Source of the DNA: Leucobacter edaphi
GTDB lineage: Bacteria > Actinomycetota > Actinomycetes > Actinomycetales > Microbacteriaceae
Direction: 5' to 3'
Length of the DNA: 64,000 nt
Assembly (NCBI RefSeq): GCF_016522535.1
Contig: NZ_JAEHOI010000005.1
Location: forward strand, 248,001 to 312,000
In this document: positions 55,788 through 64,000 of the stretch, in pieces
How the letters are laid out: the number at the start of each line of letters is the position of its first letter
Position numbering within the stretch: position 1 is the stretch's first letter
Translations under genes and position numbers: made by a program
The notes under the pieces: generated by a model
Databases searched by the model: none
Seen by the model: only the letters and a program-made list of their open reading frames with translations
What the model was told of the DNA's origin: nothing

Positions 55788-56330
55788 ATGGCCGACCCAT
55801 CCGGGCGCACCGCCCTGCTCCGCGCGACGATCGTCGTCGTCGCGAGCGGCGGCCTCCGCGCGCTCACCTACCGCGGCGTCGCGGCCGAGGCGGGGGTCTC
55901 GCACGGGCTGGTCAGGCATCATTTCGGGACGCGCGATCAGCTCGTGGCCGAGGCGATGGAGTTCGCGATCGATGAGAGCCTGCGCGGCTCGAACATGCTC
56001 GAGCAGGGACTCACCGCCGAGGAGTTCGCGGGGGGAATCGAGTCTCTCGCGGATCGCGAGAGCGAGCTGCAGTCCTTTCAGTACGAGCTGCTGCTCGAGA
56101 CGCGCCGTCGCCCCGAGCTGCGGCCGCTCGCCGAGCGGCACTATCGCGCCTACCGCGAGGCAATCGAGCGGCAGCTGGGCCGGCTCGGCGTCTCGGACCC
56201 CGAGCTCACGGAGCTCATCTGGTTCGCGCTCGACGGCATCGTGTTCAAGCAGCTCGTCGACCCCGCGGATCCGGCGTCCGCGCTTCGCCTGATCCGACGG
56301 CTGATCAGCGAAAACAGTGCGCGCGCCTAG
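55788..56330 (+). CDS. TetR-family regulator
   Basis: A 180-residue repressor. HTH at ~10-50 (LTYRGVAAEAGVSHGLVRHH) and a helical ligand domain. ATG 55788 lies close behind a TACGCT -10-like box, so the mRNA may be nearly leaderless. The palindrome ACTATCC-AAAT-GGATAGT in the next promoter (56515-56532) is its likely operator, linking it to the amine oxidase pair. Confidence 0.85.
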   Translation: MADPSGRTALLRATIVVVASGGLRALTYRGVAAEAGVSHGLVRHHFGTRDQLVAEAMEFAIDESLRGSNMLEQGLTAEEFAGGIESLADRESELQSFQYELLLETRRRPELRPLAERHYRAYREAIERQLGRLGVSDPELTELIWFALDGIVFKQLVDPADPASALRLIRRLISENSARA

Positions 56331-56366
56331 TCGCGTGGCACGCGGAGGCCAGCCGCCGACCCCGGG

Positions 56367-56426
56367 TTCGACCCTGCGTTCGACGCGGCGTTCGAACCGG
56401 CCTTCGACCCTGCGTTCGACGCGGCG
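56367..56426. repeat. Short direct repeat, 24 bp unit
   Basis: A 24-bp unit beginning TTCGACCCTGCGTTCGACGC occurs at 56367-56390 and 56403-56426. It is just after the TetR stop; no function is apparent. Confidence 0.6.
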
Positions 56427-56511
56427 GCGGACCGTCTGACCGGCGGCCAGCACCAACCATCGCTCACACCCTCCGCCGAAGACACCCTTTCCACAGCTTT
56501 CTCCCGCACCC

Positions 56512-56540
56512 TTGACTATCCAAATGGATAGTTTTAGGCT
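56512..56540 (+). promoter_or_regulatory. Promoter with TetR-type operator before the amine oxidase pair
   Basis: TTGACT (-35, 56512-56517), 17-nt spacer, TAGGCT (-10, 56535-56540). A perfect 7-bp inverted repeat ACTATCC-AAAT-GGATAGT (56515-56532) fills the spacer. Binding there would block polymerase. Confidence 0.75.
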
Positions 56541-56603
56541 GTCCGAGCCAGCACCGGCATCCACCTCGCGCAACGCGGCCGAGACACGAAGGGACACGCA
56601 GAC

Positions 56604-57734
56604 GTGTCAGATACCCGGATCGAATTCCTCTACCTCAGCGAGCCCGACATGATCCGCGCGGGCGTCACCGACATGGCCTCCTGCGTCGAGACGATGACTG
56701 ACGTGCTCGGCCTGTTCTCCTCCGGCGACTACCGAATGGCGGGCCCCGAGAACAACGCGCACGGCGCGCAGATCTTCTTCCCCGATGAGGAGCTTTTTCC
56801 GGGAATGCCGGTCGACGGCCCGGACCGCCGCTTCATGGCGATGCCCGCCTACCTCGGCGGCGACTTCCAGGTCGCGGGCTGCAAGTGGTACGGCTCCAAC
56901 ATCGCCAACAAGGAGCGCGGCCTCCCCCGCTCGATCCTCACCTTCACCCTGAGCGACAAGGACACGGGCGCCCCGCTCGCGATCATGTCCGCCAACTTGC
57001 TGAGCGCCTACCGCACCGGGGCGATCCCGGGCGTCGGCGCCCGCTTCCTCGCGCGGGAGGACGCGCGCGTGGTCGGGATCGTCGGCCCCGGCCCTATGAA
57101 TCGCACCTCGCTCGAGGCGTTCCTCGCCGTGCGACCGGGCATCACCACCGTCAAGGTCGCCGGGCGAGGCCAGGGCTCGATCGACGGCTACATCGCCTGG
57201 GCGAAGGATAAGTTCCCGCAGCTCACCGAGGTCGTGCAGGTCGCCGACACGGAGGCCGCGGTTCGCGACTCCGACATCGTGAGCATCGCCGTTCCGAGCA
57301 AGATGGGCTCCGAGAACTACCCGTACGTCGCGAACGACTGGGTGAAGCCCGGCGCCTTCCTCTGCTGCTCCGCCCACCTCCAGCTCGAGGAATCCCTGAT
57401 CACTCGCGCCCGCCACGTCGCAGACGCGCGAAAGATCTACGAGGCATGGGCCGCGGAGATCCCGGGGCTCGCGCACGAGACCGTGGGGATCTGGGGCATG
57501 CACCTCGTCGACCGCGTGCGGGACGGGCGGATGCGCCCCGAACAGTTCGAGGACGTCGGCGAGATCATCCAGGGCGAAACCCCCGGTCGCACGAGCGAGG
57601 ACGAGGTCTTCATCTACTCCGTCGGCGGCATGCCCGTCGAGGACATCGCGTGGGCGAGCAAGGTGTACGCGAACGCGCTCCGCGACGGGATCGGCCAGAA
57701 GCTCCTCCTCTGGGACGAACCCGCGTTCGCCTGA
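56604..57734 (+). CDS. Ornithine cyclodeaminase-family protein (tyramine oxidase subunit B-like)
   Basis: A 376-residue protein of the ornithine cyclodeaminase/mu-crystallin family. The NAD-binding Rossmann region is RVVGIVGPGPMNRTSLEAFL (~155-175); YRTGAIPGVGARFLA just before it is family-typical. GTG 56604 follows GGGA. It resembles the protein annotated as tyramine oxidase subunit B in Micrococcales, and the next gene encodes a matching flavoenzyme. Together they may oxidise a biogenic amine; the pairing is inferred from context. Confidence 0.85.
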   Translation: MSDTRIEFLYLSEPDMIRAGVTDMASCVETMTDVLGLFSSGDYRMAGPENNAHGAQIFFPDEELFPGMPVDGPDRRFMAMPAYLGGDFQVAGCKWYGSNIANKERGLPRSILTFTLSDKDTGAPLAIMSANLLSAYRTGAIPGVGARFLAREDARVVGIVGPGPMNRTSLEAFLAVRPGITTVKVAGRGQGSIDGYIAWAKDKFPQLTEVVQVADTEAAVRDSDIVSIAVPSKMGSENYPYVANDWVKPGAFLCCSAHLQLEESLITRARHVADARKIYEAWAAEIPGLAHETVGIWGMHLVDRVRDGRMRPEQFEDVGEIIQGETPGRTSEDEVFIYSVGGMPVEDIAWASKVYANALRDGIGQKLLLWDEPAFA

Positions 57735-57810
57735 CCTCCCCAGGGGCGACCCAGCGGCTGCCCCGCCCGAACACCCAGCCTTACCGCTTTCCACCCGAAG
57801 GGAATCCCTG

Positions 57811-58983
57811 ATGGACCTCCAGAAAACCGATGTTCTCGTGATCGGAGCCGGCACGGTCGGCTCGATGGCCCTGTGGCAGCTGAGCAAGCGAGAGGGGCTC
57901 GACGTCGTCGGCATCGAGCAGTACGGCCGCGTGCACGCCCACGGCTCCTACGCTGGCGAGTCGCGGGTCTTCCGCACCGCGTACCACGAGGGCGGACTCT
58001 ACGTGCCAATAATGAACCGCTCCCGCGAACTCTGGCGCGAGCTGGAGCGCGACTCCGGCCGCGACATCTACGCCGAGGTGGGCGCGCTGAGCATCGCCCC
58101 GGAGGGCTTCCCCGACCTCGTCACCGCCATGGGCACCGCCCGCGACTACGACATCCCGCACCGCATCCTGAGCGAGGAGGAGCTGCGCAAGGAGTATCCG
58201 CAGCACCTGATCCAGCCCGGCGACATCGGGCTGCTCGATCACCACGGCGGGGGCATGCGCCCCGAGGTCGCCGTGGGCAGCGCGCTCGACGCGGCGGAGG
58301 CCCGCGGCGCGCGCCTGTTCTTCAACACGGAGGTCATCGACATCGAGGAGCGCGCGAACGGCGTTGTGGTCCGCACCACGCAGGGCGCCTGGCTCGCACA
58401 CCGGATCGTCGTCGCGACGGGATCCTGGTCCGCACGCCTCAGCCCCGAGCTGAACGAGCTGCTCCGGCTCCAGGTGCTCGGCCTCACCTGGTTCATGCCG
58501 CGCCGCATCGCGGACTTCCTCCCCGCGAATTTCCCCGCCTTCCTCCGCGACGCGGGCCCCGTGCACTTCTTCGGCGCGCCCAGCTTCGACGGCTTCAGCT
58601 TCAAGGCGTGCACGAACCCCGAGTGGCCCGTATTCCGCGACGTCGACGAGGTCCCCACCTCGCACACGCGGGAAGAGCTGATCAGGATCGGCCAGCGCGC
58701 CGTCGAGCTCTTCGCCGACGTCAACCCGGAGCCCGTGCGGCAGAGCGTGCACCACTGCGCCTACACGCCGGATCGCCTGCCCGTGGTTGACCGCTCGGCC
58801 TCGGGCCGCGTCGTCACGATCACGGGCCTGTCGGGCCACGGCTTCAAGTTCGCGCCGCAGCTCGGCGAGTGGGCCGCAGCCCTTGTCGCGGGCGAGGCCG
58901 CGGGCGTCGATCCGCGCTTCGCGCTCGCCGCGCACCTGGAGCGGCTCGCCGTCACCGGGCCGTACACGGGCGGAGGGCACTAG
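57811..58983 (+). CDS. FAD-dependent N-methyltryptophan oxidase/sarcosine oxidase-family enzyme
   Basis: A 390-residue MSOX-family flavoenzyme. FAD motif VIGAGTVGSMALWQLSKR (~10-27); Cys316 in VHHCAYTPDRLPVVDR is the covalent-FAD cysteine; GLSGHGFKFAPQLGE at the end. It begins 76 nt after the ornithine cyclodeaminase-like gene and shares its TetR-controlled promoter. It would oxidise an N-methyl or secondary amine with O2. Confidence 0.9.
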   Translation: MDLQKTDVLVIGAGTVGSMALWQLSKREGLDVVGIEQYGRVHAHGSYAGESRVFRTAYHEGGLYVPIMNRSRELWRELERDSGRDIYAEVGALSIAPEGFPDLVTAMGTARDYDIPHRILSEEELRKEYPQHLIQPGDIGLLDHHGGGMRPEVAVGSALDAAEARGARLFFNTEVIDIEERANGVVVRTTQGAWLAHRIVVATGSWSARLSPELNELLRLQVLGLTWFMPRRIADFLPANFPAFLRDAGPVHFFGAPSFDGFSFKACTNPEWPVFRDVDEVPTSHTREELIRIGQRAVELFADVNPEPVRQSVHHCAYTPDRLPVVDRSASGRVVTITGLSGHGFKFAPQLGEWAAALVAGEAAGVDPRFALAAHLERLAVTGPYTGGGH

Positions 58984-59046
58984 TCGGGCCGAGGGCACCA
59001 GACAGCCGGCTCTCCGCCAGGATCAGCGCCGGAATCGCCGCGGGGA

Positions 59047-59715
59047 TCAGCCCCGCGGCACGAGCGGCGAGTGCTGCTGCACCCAGGAGTACATCGCGAC
59101 GGCCGCCGCGGCCGAGGCGTTGATCGAGCGCGTCGATCCGTACTGCGTGATCTCGACGACTGCCTCCGATGCGGCGATCGCCTCATCGGTGAGGCCGGGG
59201 CCTTCCTGGCCGAAGAGCATGACGCAGCGCTCGGGCCACTCGAACGTCTCCATGGGCACGCAGCCGGGTACGTTGTCGATCGCGATGATCGGGATCCCCT
59301 CCGCGGCCGCCCACTCGGCGAGCGCTGCGACGTCCTCGCGGTGGGTGACGTGCTGGTAGCGGTCCGTGACCATCGCGCCACGCTTGTTCCAGCGCCGGCG
59401 GCCCACGATGTGCACCGTGTCGGCCGCGAAGGCGTTCGCGCTGCGCACGATCGAGCCGATGTTCATGTCGTGCTGCCAGTTCTCGATGGCCACGTGGAAG
59501 GGGTGCCGGTGCTCGTCGAGGTCGGCGACGATCGCGTCCATCCGCCAGTAGCGGTAGCGGTCGACCACGTTGCGGGTGTCGCCCTCGGCGAGAAGTTCCC
59601 GGTCGTAGTGGGGTTCCGTGGGCCATGCCTCGGGCCCGCCCGGCCACGGGCCGACTCCCGAGGTGGTGCGCTCCGGGTGCGGGGTGGCCTGGGTCGCGTC
59701 GCTCGGCTCGGTCAT
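59047..59715 (-). CDS. TrmH/SpoU-family RNA 2'-O-methyltransferase
   Basis: A 222-residue SPOUT enzyme. Motif 1 NIGSIVRSANAFAADTVHIV, motif 2 VMLFGQEGPGLTDEAI and motif 3 SINASAAAAVAMY are all present. The first ~60 residues are a hydrophilic extension. It methylates a ribose in tRNA or rRNA; target unknown. Confidence 0.9.
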   Translation of the reverse strand: MTEPSDATQATPHPERTTSGVGPWPGGPEAWPTEPHYDRELLAEGDTRNVVDRYRYWRMDAIVADLDEHRHPFHVAIENWQHDMNIGSIVRSANAFAADTVHIVGRRRWNKRGAMVTDRYQHVTHREDVAALAEWAAAEGIPIIAIDNVPGCVPMETFEWPERCVMLFGQEGPGLTDEAIAASEAVVEITQYGSTRSINASAAAAVAMYSWVQQHSPLVPRG

Positions 59716-59783
59716 CCCGCCATTGTCTCAGTTTTGGGCGCCGGTCTGGCGCGACGACCGCCCGACCCGCCTAGGCTGGGGTC

Positions 59784-60968
59784 ATGTCGCCAGGTCCCGT
59801 GATCGTCGTCGCCCCGGACTCCCTCAAGGGTTCGTGTTCGGCCCCCGAGGCCGCGCGCGCGATTGCCGCGGGCGCGCGCTCGGTGCTCGGCCCGGGCGCC
59901 CGCGTGATCGAGCTGCCGCTCGCCGACGGCGGGGAGGGCACGCTCGACGCCCTGATCGCTGCACGCGGGGGACGGATCGTCGGCGTTCCGACGACGGACG
60001 CGCTCGGGCGCGAGCGGACGGGCCGGATCGGCTTCGTCCCGACTGCGGGCGACGCGGATAGCGCGGGCGCCGAGACCGCCGTGATCGAGGCCGCCGAGGC
60101 GAACGGACTGCCGCACGTCGAGGATCAGCCGTTGCGCGCGCTCGACGCGGACTCGGCGGGGGTGGGCGTGCTCGTCGCGGCCGCCCTCGACGCCGGGGCT
60201 CGGGAGATTCTCTTGTGCATCGGCGGTTCGGCGACGAGCGACGGCGGGGCAGGAGTGCTGCGGGCGCTCGGCGCCCGGCTGCTCGACGCCGAGGGTGAGC
60301 CGGTCGGGCCCGGTGCGCGCGGGCTCGCCGGGCTCGCGTCCGTGGACCTGTCCGGAGTGCATCCGGCGGCGAGCGCCGCGCGCTGGCGGATCGCGTGCGA
60401 CGTCGAGAATCCGCTCGTCGGTCCGCGCGGCGCAGCCGAGGTATTCGCCCCGCAGAAGGGCGCGACGCCGGAAGAGATTCCCCTGATCGACGAGGGGTTG
60501 CGGCGCCTCGCGGGCGCGCTCGGGCTGCCCGACTCCGCCGCGATTGAACGTGCGGGGCTGGGCGCGGCCGGCGGGCTCGCGCTCGCGCCGGTGGCGCTGT
60601 GGGGCGCGGAACTCGTGCCGGGCGCGGAGCTCGTCGCTGAGGCTGCGGGGCTCGACGTGGCGGTGGCGAGCGCCGATCTCGTGGTGACGGGCGAGGGCCG
60701 GCTGGACGCGCAATCGCTCGACGGAAAGGTCGTCTCGCGCGTGCTCGGGGCCGCGGCGCAGTCGCCTGTCGCGACGGTGATCGTGCTCGCGGGAGAGGTG
60801 TCGCTCGGCGCCGACGGGTGCCGGGCCGCGGGGATCACGGCCGCGGCGTCGATCGCGCGCGGCCCGGCCACGCTCACCGAGCTCCGCGAGCGCGCCCCTG
60901 CGCTCCTCGAGGACGCGGCAGCACAACTCGTTTCGGTGTGGACCGCGGGCCGCTCCCGCGCGTGCTGA
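59784..60968 (+). CDS. Glycerate 2-kinase
   Basis: A 394-residue kinase of the GarK/GlxK family: opening VIVVAPDSLKGSCSAPEAAR, LPLADGGEGTLDAL and the later LCIGGSATSDGGAGVLRALG with SADLVVTGEGRLDAQSLDGK near residue 300. It phosphorylates glycerate for entry to glycolysis. Start ATG 59784. Convergent with the aldo/keto reductase. Confidence 0.93.
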   Translation: MSPGPVIVVAPDSLKGSCSAPEAARAIAAGARSVLGPGARVIELPLADGGEGTLDALIAARGGRIVGVPTTDALGRERTGRIGFVPTAGDADSAGAETAVIEAAEANGLPHVEDQPLRALDADSAGVGVLVAAALDAGAREILLCIGGSATSDGGAGVLRALGARLLDAEGEPVGPGARGLAGLASVDLSGVHPAASAARWRIACDVENPLVGPRGAAEVFAPQKGATPEEIPLIDEGLRRLAGALGLPDSAAIERAGLGAAGGLALAPVALWGAELVPGAELVAEAAGLDVAVASADLVVTGEGRLDAQSLDGKVVSRVLGAAAQSPVATVIVLAGEVSLGADGCRAAGITAAASIARGPATLTELRERAPALLEDAAAQLVSVWTAGRSRAC

Positions 60969-60993
60969 GTCCGACAGCCGGGGGCCGCCCCCC

Positions 60994-61947
60994 CTACACT
61001 GCGCCGAGCGCGGCCAGCTCCTCCGCGCTGAGCTCCACCCGGAGCGACGCGAGCAGCTCGGCGAGCTGTTCCTCGGTGCGGGCGCTCGCGATGGGCGCCG
61101 CGACCGTGGGCTGCTGACGCAGCCACGCGAGCGAGACGGCCGCGACGGGCGCCGAGTGGGCGGCGGCGATCTCGTCGAGTACGGCGAGCACGGCGCGACC
61201 GTTGCGTTCGAGATAGGCAGCGGCCTCCCCCGCGCGCGGGCTCGCGCCCGGCGCCGAGCCGTCCGCGACCTCGCGGTACTTGCCCGAGAGGAAACCGCGG
61301 GCGAGCGAGTAGTAGGGGAACACCGAGAGTCCCTCCTGCTCGGCGACGGCCCGCAGACCATTCGTTTCGAAGGCGCGCTCGACCAGGTTGTACTCGGGCT
61401 GCAGCGCGACCGGAAGGTGCAGGCCGCCCTCGCGGGCGATGCGCAGCCACTCGGCGATGCGTTCCGGCGCGTAGTTAGAGACGCCGATGGCGCGCACCTT
61501 GCCGGCGTCGACGAGCGCGGAGAACGCCGCGGCCGTCTCCTCGAGCGGCACCTTCGCGTCGTCGAAGTGGGCGTAGTAGAGGTCGATCCGGTCCGTGCCG
61601 AGGCGGGCGAGCGAGGCGTCAGCAGCGCGGCGGACGTTCTCGGCCGCGAGGCCGAAGAACTCGGGGTGCGTGGAGACCTTCGTGGCGATCGTGACGCTCT
61701 CGCGGGCTCCACGGACAGCGATCCACTCCCCGATCAGGGTTTCCGATTCGCCGCCGGAGTTGCCGGGCGCCCAGTGGGAGTAGCCGTCCGCGGTGTCGAT
61801 GAAGTCGCCGCCGCCCGCGAGGAAGCCGTCGAGCACGGCGAACGAGGCTTCGCGGTCGGCGGTCCAGCCGAACACGTTGCCGCCGAGGGCGAGGGGCGCT
61901 ATCTCGAGCGCGGAAGATCCGATCCTGGTGCGGGGTGCTGCGGTCAT
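60994..61947 (-). CDS. Aldo/keto reductase
   Basis: A 317-residue NADPH-dependent TIM barrel. Catalytic tetrad: Asp and Tyr in FIDTADGYSHW, Lys in IATKVSTH, His in YYAHFDD. ATG 61947 follows AAGGAGC. Substrate unknown. Confidence 0.92.
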   Translation of the reverse strand: MTAAPRTRIGSSALEIAPLALGGNVFGWTADREASFAVLDGFLAGGGDFIDTADGYSHWAPGNSGGESETLIGEWIAVRGARESVTIATKVSTHPEFFGLAAENVRRAADASLARLGTDRIDLYYAHFDDAKVPLEETAAAFSALVDAGKVRAIGVSNYAPERIAEWLRIAREGGLHLPVALQPEYNLVERAFETNGLRAVAEQEGLSVFPYYSLARGFLSGKYREVADGSAPGASPRAGEAAAYLERNGRAVLAVLDEIAAAHSAPVAAVSLAWLRQQPTVAAPIASARTEEQLAELLASLRVELSAEELAALGAV

Positions 61948-62041
61948 GGCGATGCTCCTTCGACGATGAGTGCGGCGCACCGTCCGGGGGCCGGATGGCG
62001 CGGGCGCGGAAGCGCGACTCCTCCGAAGCTAACAGGCGCCG

Positions 62042-62092
62042 CTGACACGAACACGCCCGCCGGCGCCCAATGTGAAGAACTGGGACGCCGGC
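62042..62092. repeat. Left copy of the direct repeat flanking the GIY-YIG gene
   Basis: A 51-bp sequence (starts CTGACACGAA, ends GGGACGCCGGC) equal to 63041-63089 apart from one inserted CA. It carries the left arm but only part of the right arm of the hairpin seen whole in the right copy. Confidence 0.85.
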
Positions 62093-62131
62093 ATCCGATG
62101 ACGGATTGGGGCCCAATCGGCCCGGAGAGTT

Positions 62132-62147
62132 TGTGGCAGCTGCCACA
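62132..62147. promoter_or_regulatory. 16-bp palindrome before the GIY-YIG gene
   Basis: TGTGGCAG-CTGCCACA is a perfect palindrome ending 9 nt before the ATG at 62157. Another, GATTGGG-G-CCCAATC, lies at 62104-62118. Either could be an operator or hide the start region. Confidence 0.5.
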
Positions 62148-62156
62148 CTGATTGAT

Positions 62157-62972
62157 ATGAGCACTCAGGTGGCCCCGAGTATGTCCACACCCGCCCAGGA
62201 AGGTCATTTCGTCTATCTCTATCGCTCTCCTGGAGGAAAGATACGCTATGTGGGCTACGGGGAATCTCCTTCGCGTGCGCTGAGCCACCAGGATTCAAGC
62301 CACAATGATCGTCTCAAGCGGTTCATCGAAAGCAAAGACTATTCGTTGGAAATTGCGGGCCCCTATGGGAGCCGTGAGGAAGGACTCCACGTCGAAACCG
62401 CGCTGATTTCCGCACTGCACCCGGAATTCAACGACGCCCCAGGCGACCAGACCCGTTTCCGGCCACTCGGCGTTCCCGGGAATCTCGCCGATCGTGTCCC
62501 GCTCGAACCGCTTAGCGAGTCAGAATTAGGACGCATCGGCCGCGGGGCGCTCGTCGTATATTTGGCCGCCGGTGATTTCATGAAGGACGGCCGCAAGAAG
62601 GCGAACCCTGCATCACCGGATGTCGAGATTATCGCGAGGGACTGCGAAAAATGGTGGCAGGTCCAACGGCACATGGAATCGTGGCTGAGCGGGGAGTCTC
62701 CCGTGCCGCAAACCCTCGTCGCTGTGTTTGGTCCGCGTCCAGCCTCACGTTTTATCATCGGCGCGTTCGAGATCGATCGCGAGCGTTTCGGACGCGATCC
62801 TGACCGCGACCGGGACGGTTCCAACTGGGTGATCCCGCTTCTGGACCGGACAAACGCGGACGCGCAGGGACTCCGGGGACGCCGGTTGAAGCCGATTCGT
62901 TTCGGCCAGGGAAAACACCGCATCTACCACTGGATCGATGGGGACGGCACCGTGCGTTGGAACGGCAACTGA
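62157..62972 (+). CDS. GIY-YIG nuclease-domain protein, likely horizontally acquired
   Basis: A ~271-residue protein. Residues ~17-92 fit a GIY-YIG fold: VYLYR (19-23), RYVGYG (30-35), Arg40, Glu80 in HVETALISAL and Asn92 give the usual catalytic order. The remaining ~180 residues are unassigned (AGDFMKDGRKKANPASPDVE, VAVFGPRPASRFIIGAFEID). Codon use differs from all neighbours (TAT, GGA, ATA, TCT, CCT are frequent) and near-identical repeats flank it. ATG 62157 has no clear ribosome site; ATG 62181 is the alternative. Role could be homing, defence or restriction; not settled. Confidence 0.75.
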   Translation: MSTQVAPSMSTPAQEGHFVYLYRSPGGKIRYVGYGESPSRALSHQDSSHNDRLKRFIESKDYSLEIAGPYGSREEGLHVETALISALHPEFNDAPGDQTRFRPLGVPGNLADRVPLEPLSESELGRIGRGALVVYLAAGDFMKDGRKKANPASPDVEIIARDCEKWWQVQRHMESWLSGESPVPQTLVAVFGPRPASRFIIGAFEIDRERFGRDPDRDRDGSNWVIPLLDRTNADAQGLRGRRLKPIRFGQGKHRIYHWIDGDGTVRWNGN

Positions 62973-63040
62973 GCGAGGATCCCCCCCCTCGAATCCACTC
63001 ATCCGACATCTGAAGCATGTCAATCGTGTTCAAATTTCCC

Positions 63041-63089
63041 CTGACACGAACGCCCGCCGGCGCCCAATGTGAAGAACTGGGACGCCGGC
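63041..63089. repeat. Right copy of the direct repeat, overlapping a hairpin
   Basis: The 49-bp right copy. With the next bases it forms a hairpin, CGCCCGCCGGCG-CCCA pairing with TGGGA-CGCCGGCGGGCG (about 63051-63095), placed 50 nt past the clpB stop. This is probably the clpB terminator, of which the left copy is a duplicate. Confidence 0.8.
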
Positions 63090-63143
63090 GGGCGTTGTGC
63101 ACGAAGCTCGCGAGCCGAGCTGCGTGAGGGGAGAACCGCGGAC

Positions 63144-64000
63144 TTACTCCACGATCTCCGCCTCGACCACGTCGTCATCGGGGCTTTCGCCCGCAGATCC
63201 CGATCCCGATCCGGATCCGTGCGGGGCCGGGGTTTCGACGCTCGTGATCTCGAGCGAGTCGCCGTCGGGAGCGACGCCCACGAGCACGGACGATCCGTCG
63301 CGCACCTCGCCGGAGAGGATCGCGCGGGCGAGCCGGTCGTCGATCTCCTTCTGCATGAGGCGGCGCAGCGGACGCGCGCCGTAGATGGGGTCGTAGCCGC
63401 GGTGCGCGAGCCAGCCGCGCGCGTCCGGCGTGACGGCGAGGGTGAGGCGACGCTCCCCCAGCCGGCGCTGCAGCCGGTCGATCGACAGCTCCACGATCTG
63501 CGCGAGATCGTCCTCGGAGAGCGGGTGGAAGATCACCATCTCGTCGAGCCGGTTGATGAACTCGGGCTTGAAGGCGCGGCGCACGGTCTCCCGCACGGCG
63601 TCTTCGCGCTCGCCCCAGGGCATCTCGGTGTCGATGAGGTACTGGCTTCCCAGGTTCGAGGTGAGAATCAGGATCACGTTGCGGAAGTCCACGGTGCGGC
63701 CCTGGCCGTCGGTGAGCCGGCCGTCGTCGAGGACCTGCAGCAGGATGTCGAAGACCTCGGGGTTCGCCTTCTCGACCTCGTCGAGCAGCACGACCGAGTA
63801 CGGGCGTCGCCGCACGGCCTCGGTGAGCTGGCCGCCCTGCTCGTAGCCGACGTACCCGGGAGGGGCGCCGACGAGCCGCGAGACGGAGTGCTTCTCGCCG
63901 TACTCGGACATGTCGATGCGCACCATGGCGTGCTCGTCGTCGAAGAGGAACTCCGCGAGCGCCTTGGCGAGCTCGGTCTTACCGACGCCGGTCGGTCCGA
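63144..64000 (-). CDS. clpB: ATP-dependent chaperone ClpB (C-terminal part)
   Basis: The last ~285 residues of a Clp/Hsp100 ATPase; the 5' end lies beyond the window. The second AAA module is seen: Walker A GPTGVGKT at the very edge, [20 protein letters not shown], Walker [11 protein letters not shown], sensor 1 ILTSNLGS, then the small D2 domain [18 protein letters not shown]. The C-terminal ~35 residues are Ser/Gly/Asp-rich and end VVEAEIVE. It disaggregates proteins with DnaK and is often under HspR control too. Confidence 0.9.
   Translation of the reverse strand, partial: GPTGVGKTELAKALAEFLFDDEHAMVRIDMSEYGEKHSVSRLVGAPPGYVGYEQGGQLTEAVRRRPYSVVLLDEVEKANPEVFDILLQVLDDGRLTDGQGRTVDFRNVILILTSNLGSQYLIDTEMPWGEREDAVRETVRRAFKPEFINRLDEMVIFHPLSEDDLAQIVELSIDRLQRRLGERRLTLAVTPDARGWLAHRGYDPIYGARPLRRLMQKEIDDRLARAILSGEVRDGSSVLVGVAPDGDSLEITSVETPAPHGSGSGSGSAGESPDDDVVEAEIVE

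Noticed and set aside
56327-56509. A 60-codon minus-strand frame with Ser/Asn/Gly repeats
   Set aside because: It is the reading of the short 24-bp direct repeat; no ribosome site or homolog is apparent.

Overview
The window is very GC-rich DNA with strong G/C third-position bias, many GTG starts and tightly packed genes. It comes from an actinobacterium. The archaeal-type AspRS, the 32-residue ribosomal protein bS22, the dnaK-grpE-dnaJ-hspR operon under HAIR-like boxes and an LPxTG pilus locus with a class C sortase fit Micrococcales, most likely Microbacteriaceae (Leucobacter-like). The genus is inferred from gene content only.

Layout. 1-2000: polar amino-acid ABC importer (minus). 2179-7346: AspRS, a flavoprotein/methyltransferase fusion with a divergent XRE-cupin regulator, and a sarcosine-oxidase-family flavoenzyme. 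7468-20060: a catabolic island with an NCS1 permease, class III aminotransferase, PuuC-like aldehyde dehydrogenase, MHS transporter, M20 amidohydrolase, DUF1028 protein, RidA, a LysR regulator and two tandem flavin monooxygenases. Three sites related to ATCTG-N5-CAGAT (T-N11-A) tie parts of the island to the LysR regulator. 20071-20229: a suspicious poly-G/poly-C block. 20241-25966: Dabb protein, glutaredoxin, bS22, ArsR-type regulator, TrkH/TrkA potassium uptake, ProC, CDF efflux. 26237-30337: PotD/B/C/A-like ABC importer. 30374-31503: tadA and upp.

31949-39354 is a surface-structure region: a winged-helix regulator, a large IPLTG-anchored SpaA-type protein whose 5' end is chimeric, a pilin gene frameshifted at a C5 tract, a class C sortase, tRNA-Ser(GGA) and a secreted CHAP-like protein. 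39405-44865: two GT4 glycosyltransferases, an MFS exporter, a small XRE regulator and an RsmC-like methyltransferase. 44862-48820: heat-shock operon. 49101-54443: UMF1-type MFS, PIF1-like helicase, a DUF2470-heme oxygenase fusion and a degenerate serine-hydrolase lipoprotein. 54577-58983: tRNA-Gly(CCC), an AlkA-like glycosylase and a TetR-controlled amine-oxidase pair. 59047-64000: TrmH methyltransferase, glycerate kinase, aldo/keto reductase, a foreign-looking GIY-YIG gene between two near-identical 49-51 bp direct repeats, and the 3' part of clpB.

The points most worth a second look are the repeat-flanked GIY-YIG gene, the shared operator/promoter architecture of the catabolic island, the frameshifted and chimeric pilus genes, the DUF2470-heme oxygenase fusion with a His-rich linker, and the serine-hydrolase pseudoenzyme.
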